64,000 nucleotides of DNA, from positions 7,661,913-7,725,912 of the forward strand of contig NZ_KK073874.1 in the NCBI RefSeq assembly GCF_000585375.1, in the 5' to 3' direction. This DNA is from Cryptosporangium arvum DSM 44712. GTDB lineage: Bacteria > Actinomycetota > Actinomycetes > Mycobacteriales > Cryptosporangiaceae. Shown piece by piece: positions 25,284 through 33,608 of the stretch. The notes below the pieces were generated by a model that was not told where the DNA came from, did not search any database, and saw only the letters and a list, made by a program, of their open reading frames with translations. Positions within the stretch are counted from its first letter, which is position 1; every line of letters begins with the position of its first letter. The position numbers were made by a program, and so were the translations under genes.

Positions 25284-27689
25284 TCAGACGAGTTGCTTGC
25301 GCGAGAGGAACGTGAAGGCGAGCCAGCCCGGGAGCACCGGGAGCCAGAACGTGAGCAGGCGGAACAGGAGGACGGACGAGACCGCGGTCGCTCCGTCGAG
25401 GCCGCCGGCGGTCAGGCCGGCCGACAAGACCGCTTCCACCGCGCCGAGACCACCGGGCGTCGGGGCCGCCGAGCCGAGCGCGGTTCCCGCGAGCACCACC
25501 ACCGCGACGACCGACCAGGACAGGGACCCGCCGAAGCCCTCGATGCACGCGCTCATCACGAGCACCGTGGCCACCGACTGCAGGATCGTGCCGAAGACCC
25601 CGGCGCCCAGCCGCGCCGGGCGGGTGAACACGCTGGCCAGCCGGGGCGTGATCTGCGCCAGGTAGGGCCGCAGACGCGCCAGCAGGAAGCGGCGCCCCAT
25701 CGGCACCATGAACACCGCGGCGACCACGGCCATGATGACGCCGAGCGTGATCAGCGCGCTGTCGGGCACCTCGAGGGAGCGGGCCTGGTCGTTGCCGGCG
25801 ATCAGACCGACGACGATCAACAGCAGCACGGTGACCGCGACGGTGCCGATCTGCCAGAGTGCGACCGCGGCCACCGCGGCCGCCGCCGGCACCCCGGCCT
25901 GCTGCAGATAGCGGACGTTGAGCGCGGCGCCGCCGACACCAGCCGGCGCGACCAGACCGAGGAACGACGACGCGATCTGTACGAGGAACGTCCGGGCGAA
26001 CCGGAGTTTCTCCGCGACGAAGCCGGTGAGCGCCACCGCCGCCCCGACGAACCGCACGGCACCGAGCAGCACCGCGACCGCCAGCCAGCGCCAGTCCGCG
26101 GTCGTGATGACCGCGACCAGGTCCAGGCCGGCGATCTGGTCGAGCAGGACGTACGCCGCGGCGGTCAGGGCGACGACCGAGATGATCGTGCGCGGACGCA
26201 GCCGCTCCAGCCGGACCGGCTCCGGCGGCACCGTGCCGATGACGTCGAGCACGCGATCGCGCAGCGTGTCCAGCAGCGTCTTGTCGCGGCGGAGCGCCTG
26301 GCGGCTGGTGCGGCCGAGCGCCACCGGCTGCAACGCCGACACCGCCTCGGCCAGACGCCCGGTACCCAACGCGCGCAGCGCGCTGTCGACCGCGCGATCG
26401 ACGCCGACCTTGAGCGCGAGCGTCACCAGCAGCTGCGCCAGGTCGATGCGGAGCGCGGCGACCGGTGCGGCGATCAGGCCGGCGCCGCTGGAGAACCGGA
26501 GCCCGGCGCCGCCGTCGGGAGGGAACACGATGCTCTGCCCGGCCAGACCCCGGTGGGCGATCGCCCGGCGGTGCAGCAGCAGGATCTGCTCCCAGACCGC
26601 GTCCAGCCGCTCGTCGTCCAGCTGCTCGAGCGCGATCTCGTCGAGCGTCGGGCCGGGCACGTCCTCGTACGCGAGCACGACCGCGTCCGGCTCGACCGGC
26701 ACCGCGGCCACCATCGCCTGCGTGCGTGCGCCGGCGGCGGCCATCGCGGCGCTGATCAGCGCTTCGTGTTCGACCGCGCGGCGCAGTGAGACGAGGGCCT
26801 TGCGGGCGGCCGGTTCGCGGAAGCGGACCGTGCGCCAGACCGCCTGCAGCACCCCGGCGCCCTCGTGGTCGCGGTCGAGCACGTGGACGACGAGCGCCCG
26901 GCCGCCGGTGTCGACCGCGTCGAAGTAGACGGGGTCCTCGGTGTCGAGGTGGCGGGGGCGCAGCGACACCAGCTCCACCCCGGCCCGGCGCAGCTCCGCG
27001 ACGACCGCACGCGGGCTCGGACGGGACGGGTTGGTGCCGGCCGCCCAGCGCACGAACATACCGACGACGCGGCCGATCAGCAGCGAGACGACGACCGCCA
27101 CAGCGGTGGCGCCGAGCGTGACCTGAGCCGTGCCGAACAGGATGAAGACGACGCCGGCCAGCACGCGCAGCCGGGGCTGCCGCCCGATCTGGGCCACGGT
27201 GGCGATCGCGGCGACGCCGGCGCTGAACCCGGTGATGCCGGGATCGGCGGCCTGGGCCGCGGTGAGCGAGGCGGCCAGCGCGTCGGCGTTGGCGAGCTGG
27301 CGGAGCACCGACTGGAGCGCGGCGACCCACGCCAGGCAGGCGAGGAACGCGAGCGTGCCGTCGGCGAGGATGCGCAGCCGCCGCCGGATCAGCAGGTCGA
27401 CGACGATCACGGCGGGCAGCGCGAGCATGAGCAGGCCGGAACCGGTCGTGATCAGGACGCCGAGCGCGGTGGGAAGCGGTTCGGTGGCGTTCGTGAAGTC
27501 CTTGTCGATGCCGGCCACGGTGTTCGTGGTGAACGCGCCGACGAGCATCGCGACCGCGAGGCCGACGACCGAGACCAGCAGACGGACGAGGTCGAGGGGG
27601 CGGTGGACACGACGAGGCGGCTCGGGCGCCTCGATGATCGGCGCGGCGGGTTCGGCGACCTCTTCCTCGGTCCGCCCCGACGTCTTCAT
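25284..27689 (-). CDS. Flippase-like membrane protein with a central kinase-like domain
   Basis: 801-aa polytopic membrane protein. Residues 35-215 hold several helices. The middle (about 225-470) is soluble and resembles a degenerate protein-kinase/RIO-like fold: VVHVLDRD, AYEDVPGPTLDEIALEQL, then HRRAIAHRGLAGQSIVF where a catalytic loop HRD would be, but the Asp is replaced. The last 300 residues match the LPG-synthase TM/UPF0104 family (PF03706): APAGVGGAALNVRYL and AAPTPGGLGAVEAVLSAGL are its signature loops. Likely moves or modifies a lipid or lipid-linked sugar. Not an aminoacyl-PG synthase, because the acyltransferase domain is missing. Confidence 0.8.
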   Translation of the reverse strand: MKTSGRTEEEVAEPAAPIIEAPEPPRRVHRPLDLVRLLVSVVGLAVAMLVGAFTTNTVAGIDKDFTNATEPLPTALGVLITTGSGLLMLALPAVIVVDLLIRRRLRILADGTLAFLACLAWVAALQSVLRQLANADALAASLTAAQAADPGITGFSAGVAAIATVAQIGRQPRLRVLAGVVFILFGTAQVTLGATAVAVVVSLLIGRVVGMFVRWAAGTNPSRPSPRAVVAELRRAGVELVSLRPRHLDTEDPVYFDAVDTGGRALVVHVLDRDHEGAGVLQAVWRTVRFREPAARKALVSLRRAVEHEALISAAMAAAGARTQAMVAAVPVEPDAVVLAYEDVPGPTLDEIALEQLDDERLDAVWEQILLLHRRAIAHRGLAGQSIVFPPDGGAGLRFSSGAGLIAAPVAALRIDLAQLLVTLALKVGVDRAVDSALRALGTGRLAEAVSALQPVALGRTSRQALRRDKTLLDTLRDRVLDVIGTVPPEPVRLERLRPRTIISVVALTAAAYVLLDQIAGLDLVAVITTADWRWLAVAVLLGAVRFVGAAVALTGFVAEKLRFARTFLVQIASSFLGLVAPAGVGGAALNVRYLQQAGVPAAAAVAAVALWQIGTVAVTVLLLIVVGLIAGNDQARSLEVPDSALITLGVIMAVVAAVFMVPMGRRFLLARLRPYLAQITPRLASVFTRPARLGAGVFGTILQSVATVLVMSACIEGFGGSLSWSVVAVVVLAGTALGSAAPTPGGLGAVEAVLSAGLTAGGLDGATAVSSVLLFRLLTFWLPVLPGWLAFTFLSRKQLV

Positions 27690-27972
27690 GGCAAGGATGG
27701 TGTCATCTGCCGTCGAGGCTGTGGCTCGGACCCTCAGCCGTCACCACTTTGAACGCCGCAAATCCCGTCTGTCCGGATAGCCTCGCGCGTCCCAGCGATT
27801 CGACGGAAAACGCGGTTTGCGACCGTAGATTTGCTATCCCTCCTTTGCCGCAAGCGATTTGCCGCGCCCCGTTTGCTTCCTGCGAATCGCGTCGTGCATC
27901 TTGCACGGCGGAAATCTCTGCTCCATAATCGAGTGGAACGGGTGCTGGGCAGCCCGTGGAGGGGTGAGTGCG

Positions 27973-28680
27973 ATGAACACTCTCTGGGTACGACAGGGGC
28001 TCCATCGGGCAAAGCGAGTCCTTCGAAAGCGCACCAAACTTCACCCGGCGCTTCGCTTCCGACGCGAAACCGTCTGGGTGGTCAGCGAATTCCCGTCCTG
28101 TTCCGCCGCACGACGCGCTCGGCGGCCAGCCGAGCCCGCCACGCTGTCGGCGGGGTGGGGGGACCTGACCGGCAAGACCGCGGCGCCGTCGTCCCTGGAC
28201 ACCGTCGCCCTACTTCGCCGGGTGGATCCACCCCGGGCTCCGCGCCGCCCCGAGTCCTCCTGGTCGGCACTGGAGGCGCGACTCGGCACGGCGCTCCCCG
28301 CGGACTACCGCCGCCTCATCGACGACCGCGGACCGGGCGTCGTCGCCGACGTCGTCCTGTACGCCCCTGGCGACGGGGGCACGCTGGATCTCGTCGAATG
28401 GCTCGACGGCATCCATCGCCTGGTCGAGTCGCTGCGGAGCATCACCTGCGACCACTTCCCGCCCCCCTTCCACCCGGAAGCAGGCGGAATCCTTCCCTGG
28501 GGCTTGCTCCACGGCCGGCAGATCGTCGGCTGGGCGGTGACGTCCGACGACCCCGACACGTGGCCGGTGGTCGTACTGACCAGTGAGCTCGACGGCCTGA
28601 CGCTCCACCAGGTGACCGCGACGGCCTATCTCCTCGCCCGCTTGCCGGGCCCGGAGGTGCAGGAACTCACGATCGGCTGA
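27973..28680 (+). CDS. SMI1/KNR4 (SUKH) family protein
   Basis: 235-aa soluble protein. The C-terminal 150 residues carry the SUKH pattern: WSALEARLGTALPADYRRLIDDRGPG, then DLVEWLDGIHRLVESL, ILPWGLLHGRQIVGW and a C-terminal LLARL. SUKH proteins serve as immunity proteins against contact-dependent nuclease toxins and also have housekeeping roles; no toxin gene is adjacent. The first 80 residues are Arg-rich and unlike the family, so the true start may be further in; the ATG at 27973 has GGAGGG upstream. Confidence 0.72.
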   Translation: MNTLWVRQGLHRAKRVLRKRTKLHPALRFRRETVWVVSEFPSCSAARRARRPAEPATLSAGWGDLTGKTAAPSSLDTVALLRRVDPPRAPRRPESSWSALEARLGTALPADYRRLIDDRGPGVVADVVLYAPGDGGTLDLVEWLDGIHRLVESLRSITCDHFPPPFHPEAGGILPWGLLHGRQIVGWAVTSDDPDTWPVVVLTSELDGLTLHQVTATAYLLARLPGPEVQELTIG

Positions 28681-28705
28681 CCGGGGCAGTCGCCGCCCCG
28701 GTCAG
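28677..28705. terminator. Terminator of the SUKH gene
   Basis: CTGACCGGGGC and GCCCCGGTCAG (11 bp, perfect, 7-base loop); the stem includes the stop codon of the gene. Confidence 0.75.
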
Positions 28706-28730
28706 CTCCGGCCCAGGGGCCGGGCCGACA

Positions 28731-28779
28731 ACGATTGTTCCCTCTGCGCAACCTCGTCCTGCGCAGAGGGAACAATCGT
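28731..28779. terminator. Very long perfect hairpin (20-bp stem)
   Basis: Two 20-base arms (28731-28750, beginning ACGATTGTTCCC, and 28760-28779, ending GGGAACAATCGT) are exact reverse complements around the loop ACCTCGTCC. It lies 7 bp beyond the stop of the XRE gene on the - strand and presumably ends that transcript. Confidence 0.75.
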
Positions 28780-28786
28780 GTCCGCG

Positions 28787-29650
28787 CTAATACGAATCAC
28801 GAATCTGCCGCAGGAAATCCCGGGACTGGTGCAGCCCAAGCGCCTCACGCTGCACTCCGTCGAAGACGCGCCGATGGAATCGCACGCTCTCCGCATCATT
28901 GAGGAGAACCGCTTCGGTGACCGCTTCGATGTAGACGACGTTCGGGTCGTCCGGATGAGCCAGTTCGAGGACGGTGAAAGCACCGGTCATGCCGGGGTGG
29001 GAGCCGTTCTCAAACGGCACCACCGCGATCGTGATGTTGGAGCGCTCGGACATCTCCAGCAATTTCTCGATCTGTTCCCGCATGACTTTGGACCGTTGGT
29101 CACCGCCGATCGGCCGCCGTAGCGCAGCCTCATCGATGATTGCCACATATTCCACCGGGTCCTCGGCGCGGGTGAGCAGATCCTGGCGCGTCTTCCGAAG
29201 CTTGAGGGACTCGGCCTCGTCGGCGTCTTTGGTGAAGACGGCTTTGAGAATGGCCCGCGCGTAGTCATCGGTCTGCAGCAGACCCGGGATGATCGAGATC
29301 TCGAAATTCAGGATACGACGCGCTTCGGCTTCGAAGCCGACGAAGTCCTTGAAGCTCCGGATCGGAGTGCCGTCCTTGATCCGCATCCACCAGGCAGTTT
29401 CCCGTGACTCACGACCCAACTCGACCATATCGTTACGCCGGTCTTTGTCGAGCACCTGATACACGTCGAGCAGGGCACGGAGATCGACCGTGCTCACCTT
29501 GATACTGGTGGTCTCGATTCGGCTCACCTTGGAGGGCGACCAATCGAGTTCGTTCGCGACCTGCTCCACCGTCATCCCTTGAGCGTCACGAAGCGCTCGA
29601 AGTTCCTGACCCAAGCGTCGGCGACGGACTGTCGGACTAGAACGTGCCAT
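28787..29650 (-). CDS. XRE-type regulator with DUF5753 domain (copy 1)
   Basis: 287-aa DNA-binding protein. Helix-turn-helix at about 10-65 (LGQELRALRDAQGMTVEQVANELDW, KVSRIE), then the DUF5753 domain (about 105-280) with IPGLLQTDDYARAIL, IDEAALRRPIGG, MREQIEKLL and VVPFENGSHPGMTGAF. Members pair with DUF397 proteins and control secondary metabolism or development. GGGAGG precedes the ATG. Tandem with a paralogue upstream (about 50% identical by eye). The nearest DUF397 genes are 15 kb away. Confidence 0.93.
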   Translation of the reverse strand: MARSSPTVRRRRLGQELRALRDAQGMTVEQVANELDWSPSKVSRIETTSIKVSTVDLRALLDVYQVLDKDRRNDMVELGRESRETAWWMRIKDGTPIRSFKDFVGFEAEARRILNFEISIIPGLLQTDDYARAILKAVFTKDADEAESLKLRKTRQDLLTRAEDPVEYVAIIDEAALRRPIGGDQRSKVMREQIEKLLEMSERSNITIAVVPFENGSHPGMTGAFTVLELAHPDDPNVVYIEAVTEAVLLNDAESVRFHRRVFDGVQREALGLHQSRDFLRQIRDSY

Positions 29651-29758
29651 GGCGGGCCTCCCTAGATTCCGACGCTCCCCGCACGACGAATCCTAGCGCC
29701 CAACCCACATTTGTAGGTACCAAAGCCCGACGATCGCGCGGACGCTGCGTCGACGTGG

Positions 29759-30631
29759 TCAACCTTGCTCGACCTCGTCCCGGACATCCACCAGGAAGTC
29801 CCTCGATGCCTGACTTCCGAGGGCACATTGCCGCACTTGGTCGAACACCAGGCGGTAGCGCTCCAGGGACTGCTCATCGCCCAGGAGGACCCCCTGGGTA
29901 AGCCCCTCCACGTAGACCACACCGTGATCTTCCGGATGCGGAAGTTCCAGGATCGTGAAGCCGCCGCTCATTCCTGGATGCGGGCCACTACCGAACGGAA
30001 GGACCAGAATCCGCACATTGGTCTGCTCGGACAACTCAATCAGCCGCTCCACCTGATCGCTCATCACAGACCCGCGACCTTCGCCGCCCATCGGACGCCG
30101 GAGTGCCGCTTCATCGATGATCGCCGTCACATCGACCGGGTCGTCGGACAGTGTCGTCGTGCGCTGCCGCTCCAAGCGCAACTCGAGCGCCTTTTCGACG
30201 TCCGCCCCGTCCGGCCACGTCGCCACCATGATCGCGCGGGCGTATTCCTTCGTCTGCAGGAGGCCGGGGATATTCAGCGGTTCGTACGTCCGAATTCCGA
30301 TCGCCTCGGCCTCGAAGCCCACGAAATCCTTGAACCCGGAAATCGGTGTGCGGTCGTCGATCTGGTTCCACCACGGAGTTTCACGCGATTCACGCGCGAG
30401 TGTGATCAAGCGCTCGCGGTGCTGCGCATTATCGATCCCGTACACCTCGAGCAACGCCTTCAGATCCACCGACGTCACCGTGATCTTCGTGGTCTCGAAA
30501 CGAGATATTTTCGACGACGACCACTCGAGTTGCGCTGCAACCGCCTTGACGGTCATGTCTCTCGACTCGCGAAGCGCACGGAGTTCCTGGCCGAGACGAC
30601 GACGACGGACAGTGGGACTAACTCGAGACAT
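29759..30631 (-). CDS. XRE-type regulator with DUF5753 domain (copy 2)
   Basis: 290 aa with the same plan as the gene after it: HTH (LRESRDMTVKAVAAQLEWS, KISRFE), DWW-type linker ETPWWNQ, then DUF5753 with IPGLLQTKEYARAIMVA, IDEAALRRPMGG, LVLPFGSGPHPGMSGGF. ATG at 30631 with AAGGGG upstream; a TTG 3 bases earlier is possible. The pair looks like a tandem duplication that has diverged, mostly in the sensor half. 110 bp from the divergent bioD. Confidence 0.93.
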   Translation of the reverse strand: MSRVSPTVRRRRLGQELRALRESRDMTVKAVAAQLEWSSSKISRFETTKITVTSVDLKALLEVYGIDNAQHRERLITLARESRETPWWNQIDDRTPISGFKDFVGFEAEAIGIRTYEPLNIPGLLQTKEYARAIMVATWPDGADVEKALELRLERQRTTTLSDDPVDVTAIIDEAALRRPMGGEGRGSVMSDQVERLIELSEQTNVRILVLPFGSGPHPGMSGGFTILELPHPEDHGVVYVEGLTQGVLLGDEQSLERYRLVFDQVRQCALGSQASRDFLVDVRDEVEQG

Positions 30632-30741
30632 CAAGACCCCTTGCTACGGCCACGCGGAGCTACCCAAGAATAGCGATGATGCTTCTCGGGTGAGTGTCGC
30701 GAGCGGCCACCGCGGACTGCGCCGTCGTAGAATGGCGGATC

Positions 30742-31515
30742 ATGGGCATTGTTGCCGTCAGTGGAACGTCGACGGGGGTTGGAAAGACCGTCACCATAGC
30801 CGCAATCGCTGCGCTCGCGGAGAAACGCGGGATGGCGGTCGCGGTGGTGAAGGTCGCGCAGACCGGGCTGCGCGCCGGCGAGCCGGGTGACCTGGCCGAG
30901 GTCGAGCGGCTCGCGCCCGGGGTCGCCACGTACGAGTACGCCCGGTACGCGGACGCACTCTCGCCCGAGGCAGCCGCGCGTCATGCCGCGGATCGCGCGT
31001 TGGGGCTCACCGCGGTCGCCAAGGGTGTCGCGGCGCTGGGTGCCGAGTTCGACCTGGTGCTGGTGGAGGGAACCGGCAGTCTGCTGGAACGCTTCGGCCC
31101 CGACGGGTGGACGATCGCCGAGTTGGCCTGGTCGGTCCAGGCGCCGGTTCTCCTCGTGACGGACAGCGGTCGGGACGCTCCGAGCCACATCGCGCTCGCG
31201 GTCGAACTGCTCACCATCCGGGGAATCCGGTTCGCCGGCCTCGTGATCGGCTCCTGGCCTCGAAATCCTGATCGGGTGGCTCGCTCCAATGTTGCCGACT
31301 TCGAGTGCGTTACCGGCCGCCCGCTCGCCGGTGTCCTTCCGGTCGGCGCTCCCGCGGCATCCCGCTCGCACGACGCCCGGTGCACGTCGGAAGACGACGT
31401 GTTTCTTGCTCTCGCCCACGCGGGCTTGGACGCCGCCTGGGGTGGCGGGTTCGACGCGGCGGCGTTCCGGGACCGTGCCGACCCCACTCCCGCTGGGACG
31501 TCGATCACCGGTTGA
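30742..31515 (+). CDS. bioD: Dethiobiotin synthetase
   Basis: ATP-dependent enzyme closing the ureido ring of dethiobiotin from DAPA and CO2, 257 aa. P-loop GTSTGVGKTVT at residues 8-18, Lys in VKVAQTGL, acidic EGTGSLLERF and the base-recognition area PVGAPAA. A TAGAAT -10 hexamer (30728-30733) ends 8 bases before the ATG, so the mRNA is probably leaderless. bioF is 6 kb upstream; bioA and bioB are not in the window. Confidence 0.93.
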   Translation: MGIVAVSGTSTGVGKTVTIAAIAALAEKRGMAVAVVKVAQTGLRAGEPGDLAEVERLAPGVATYEYARYADALSPEAAARHAADRALGLTAVAKGVAALGAEFDLVLVEGTGSLLERFGPDGWTIAELAWSVQAPVLLVTDSGRDAPSHIALAVELLTIRGIRFAGLVIGSWPRNPDRVARSNVADFECVTGRPLAGVLPVGAPAASRSHDARCTSEDDVFLALAHAGLDAAWGGGFDAAAFRDRADPTPAGTSITG

Positions 31516-31595
31516 GGGCAGTTCTCCCAACTTTGTGGCGGTCAGTACTGCACTGAGCCAGTCAATGGATGCCGTCGCTCTGGTACACAAGCGTT

Positions 31596-32117
31596 GTGAC
31601 AACGTCGTCCCACCCGCCGCCCGTCGGCGTGATCACCATCCGCGCGGCCCTGCCGGCCGAGTACGCGGCGATCGGTGCGCTCACGTACGACGCCTACGCG
31701 ACCGACGGCCTGCTGGCCAACGATTCCGGTTACGCCGACGAGCTCCGCGACGCCGAGCACCGGGCCACCCACTGCGACCTGCTGGTCGCGATCGACGAGC
31801 ACGGTCGGCTGCTCGGCACCGTGACCTTCTGTCTTCCCGGTTCGCCGTTCGCCGAACTCTCTCGGGAAGGCCAGGCCGAGTTCCGCATGCTCGCGGTCGC
31901 CCCCGCCCACCGAGGCCGCGGAGTCGGCAGCCGCCTCGTCCGGGAGTGCCTGGAACTGGCCACCCGCCACGGCGCGCAGAGCGTCGTCCTCTCCACCAAG
32001 CCGCAGATGGTCACCGCGCAGCGGCTCTACGAACGCTTCGGGTTCCGCCGGTTGCCGCAGCTCGACTGGGCGCCGATGCCGGGCATGGAGCTGCTCGCCT
32101 ACCGCAAGTCGCTGTAG
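31596..32117 (+). CDS. GNAT family N-acetyltransferase
   Basis: 173-aa acetyltransferase. Core motifs: LLGTVTFCLPGSPF (beta-4), EFRMLAVAPAHRGRGVGSRLVRECLELA (acetyl-CoA loop, HRGRGVG) and LYERFGFRRLPQLDWAPMPGM. The GTG at 31596 is chosen because the conserved sequence starts soon after it; the ATG at 31569 would add 9 residues. No Shine-Dalgarno is visible. Substrate unknown. Confidence 0.88.
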   Translation: MTTSSHPPPVGVITIRAALPAEYAAIGALTYDAYATDGLLANDSGYADELRDAEHRATHCDLLVAIDEHGRLLGTVTFCLPGSPFAELSREGQAEFRMLAVAPAHRGRGVGSRLVRECLELATRHGAQSVVLSTKPQMVTAQRLYERFGFRRLPQLDWAPMPGMELLAYRKSL

Positions 32118-32167
32118 TCACGGACCCCGTGAAATGCTGGGGGTTCGACTACGGAAGGAGACCCGAG

Positions 32168-32242
32168 ATGGCTCGGCGCGCGCGCAAGAAGAAGGCCCGC
32201 AAGAACAAGAAGGCGAACCACGGTCGCCGTCCGAACAGCTAG
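32168..32242 (+). CDS. 50S ribosomal protein bL37 (24 aa)
   Basis: A 24-codon gene encoding MARRARKKKARKNKKANHGRRPNS, split here as MARRARKKKARK then NKKANHGRRPNS. It is extremely basic and ends in KANHGRRPN, the hallmark of the actinobacterial large-subunit peptide bL37 found in mycobacterial ribosome structures. A strong AAGGAG lies 7 bases before the ATG. Located between a GNAT gene and the convergent rsrA, followed by a perfect 12-bp terminator stem. Easily missed because of its size. Confidence 0.88.
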   Translation: MARRARKKKARKNKKANHGRRPNS

Positions 32243-32250
32243 ACAAAATG

Positions 32251-32299
32251 AACGCCCCCGCCGGCTCGGCCCGTGAAGGCTCGAGCAGGCGGGGGCGTT
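32251..32299. terminator. Bidirectional terminator between bL37 and rsrA
   Basis: AACGCCCCCGCC (32251-32262) and GGCGGGGGCGTT (32288-32299) pair perfectly across a 25-base loop. Confidence 0.7.
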
Positions 32300-32313
32300 G
32301 TCGTGTTCGGGGT

Positions 32314-32628
32314 TCAGGCCTCGCGCCGGACCTCGATCGTCGTCTCCTCGTAGACGGTGCGGGTGCCGTCCTCGGAGACGACCGCTTCGCGGATCGTCGT
32401 GATCAGCCGCTTCCGCAGGCCGTCGGGCGCGACCTCGCCGCCGCAGCAACGCGCGACGAGCGCCTTGACCTCCTGCTCGATCCCGTACTCGCGCAGGCAC
32501 GGCCCGCACTCGTCCAGGTGCTCGGCGATCTTCTCCCGGCTCTGCGAGCCGTCCTCCGCGTCGAGGTAGAGCCAGACCTCGGCCAGCACCTCGGCGCAGT
32601 CGACCTCGTGTGGTCCACCACAGCTCAC
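32314..32628 (-). CDS. rsrA: Redox-sensing anti-sigma factor RsrA/RshA
   Basis: Zinc anti-sigma (ZAS) protein that holds SigR until its thiols are oxidised, 104 aa. The key residues sit at exactly the positions known for RsrA: Cys11, and His37-x3-Cys41-x2-Cys44 in HLDECGPC. The C-terminal half is charged and contacts the sigma factor. Start GTG at 32628 overlaps the sigR stop by 4 bases, giving stoichiometric coupling. Confidence 0.95.
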   Translation of the reverse strand: MSCGGPHEVDCAEVLAEVWLYLDAEDGSQSREKIAEHLDECGPCLREYGIEQEVKALVARCCGGEVAPDGLRKRLITTIREAVVSEDGTRTVYEETTIEVRREA

Positions 32629-33371
32629 GACGACACCCCCTCGGGTGCGGCGCGGACGATTCCGCGGTCCAGCGCGTACTGCTCCAGCTGCCGACGCAGG
32701 TTGCGACGCCCACGGTGCAGCCGCGACATCACGGTGCCGATCGGCGTCCCCATGATGTCGGCGATCTCCTTGTAGGAGAAGCCCTCGACGTCCGCGAGAT
32801 AAACCGCGAGCCGGAACTCCTCCGGCAGCGCCTGCAGCGCGTCCTTCACGTCGGAGTCCGGCAGCCGGTCCAGCGCTTCGACCTCGGCCGACCGCAGACC
32901 GGACGACGAGTGCGACTCCGCCGCCGCCAACTGCCAGTCTTCGATCTGCTCGGTGGGGCTCTGCTGCGGCTGCCGCTGACGCTTGCGGTAGTTGTTGATG
33001 AAGGTGTTCGTGAGGATGCGGTAGAGCCAGGCCTTGAGGTTCGTGCCCTCTTGGAACTGGTGGAATGCCGCGTAGGCCTTCACGAACGCCTCTTGGACGA
33101 GATCCTCGGCGTCGGCCGGGTTCCGCGTCATCCGCAGGGCGGCCGCGTACAACTGGTCCAGGAACGGCAGAGCGTCCCGCTCGAACCGGGCATTACGCTC
33201 AGCCACCGTCTCTTCGGACCTGGCCGGCGCAGCCTCGACGGCAGCGTCGGTACCAGGCTGAGTGTCGACGCCGGTGGCGTCGTCAGGCTGGGGGGCTGTG
33301 GGCAAGTCTTCTCCCGGATGGATGGGCGTCGGGGCCGAACCCGACCGGAGCACCGATACCGGGCTCGCCAT
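32625..33371 (-). CDS. sigR: Thiol-stress ECF sigma factor SigR/SigH
   Basis: ECF sigma factor for disulfide stress (thioredoxin, mycothiol genes), 248 aa from the ATG at 33371. Region 2 is [22 protein letters not shown] and [12 protein letters not shown]; region 4 is [27 protein letters not shown]. The frame stays open upstream with in-frame starts at ATG 33515 and GTG 33554, so a longer form with 48-61 extra residues is possible. A SigR-type promoter ends just before GTG 33554. Streptomyces SigR has the same kind of extended, unstable form (SigR'). Divergent from ybaK. Confidence 0.94.
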   Translation of the reverse strand: MASPVSVLRSGSAPTPIHPGEDLPTAPQPDDATGVDTQPGTDAAVEAAPARSEETVAERNARFERDALPFLDQLYAAALRMTRNPADAEDLVQEAFVKAYAAFHQFQEGTNLKAWLYRILTNTFINNYRKRQRQPQQSPTEQIEDWQLAAAESHSSSGLRSAEVEALDRLPDSDVKDALQALPEEFRLAVYLADVEGFSYKEIADIMGTPIGTVMSRLHRGRRNLRRQLEQYALDRGIVRAAPEGVSS

Positions 33372-33563
33372 CGAGGATAGGCCGATCACGCCCCCCGTGC
33401 CGTAACCCGCATCACCGCTGACGGTAACGAGGCCGTCCAAGTTCGGCGACCCGAAATTCACCGCCTTCGGGTCGGAGACGTCTCCCAGCACCCAGGTCGG
33501 TGCCGAGCGTTCCATCGATGCCAGCCCTGCTGGTCTACTCAGCTCTTCCCACACGCCCCGCAC

Positions 33564-33589
33564 AACACGACACCCGGGCCGAATGTTCC
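33564..33589 (-). promoter_or_regulatory. Likely SigR-dependent autoregulatory promoter
   Basis: On the - strand GGAAC (33589-33585), an 18-base spacer and GTT (33566-33564) fit the GGAAT-N18-GTT consensus of SigR/SigH promoters. The expected start of transcription is at about 33555, next to an in-frame GTG of sigR. Positive autoregulation of sigR is known in Streptomyces and mycobacteria. Confidence 0.65.
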
Positions 33590-33608
33590 ACCGGTCTACG
33601 ATCCCGCC

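Noticed and set aside
24771-26789. 672-codon + strand frame opposite the flippase-like gene
   Set aside because: No domain; low-complexity Arg/Asp/His composition typical of an antisense shadow.
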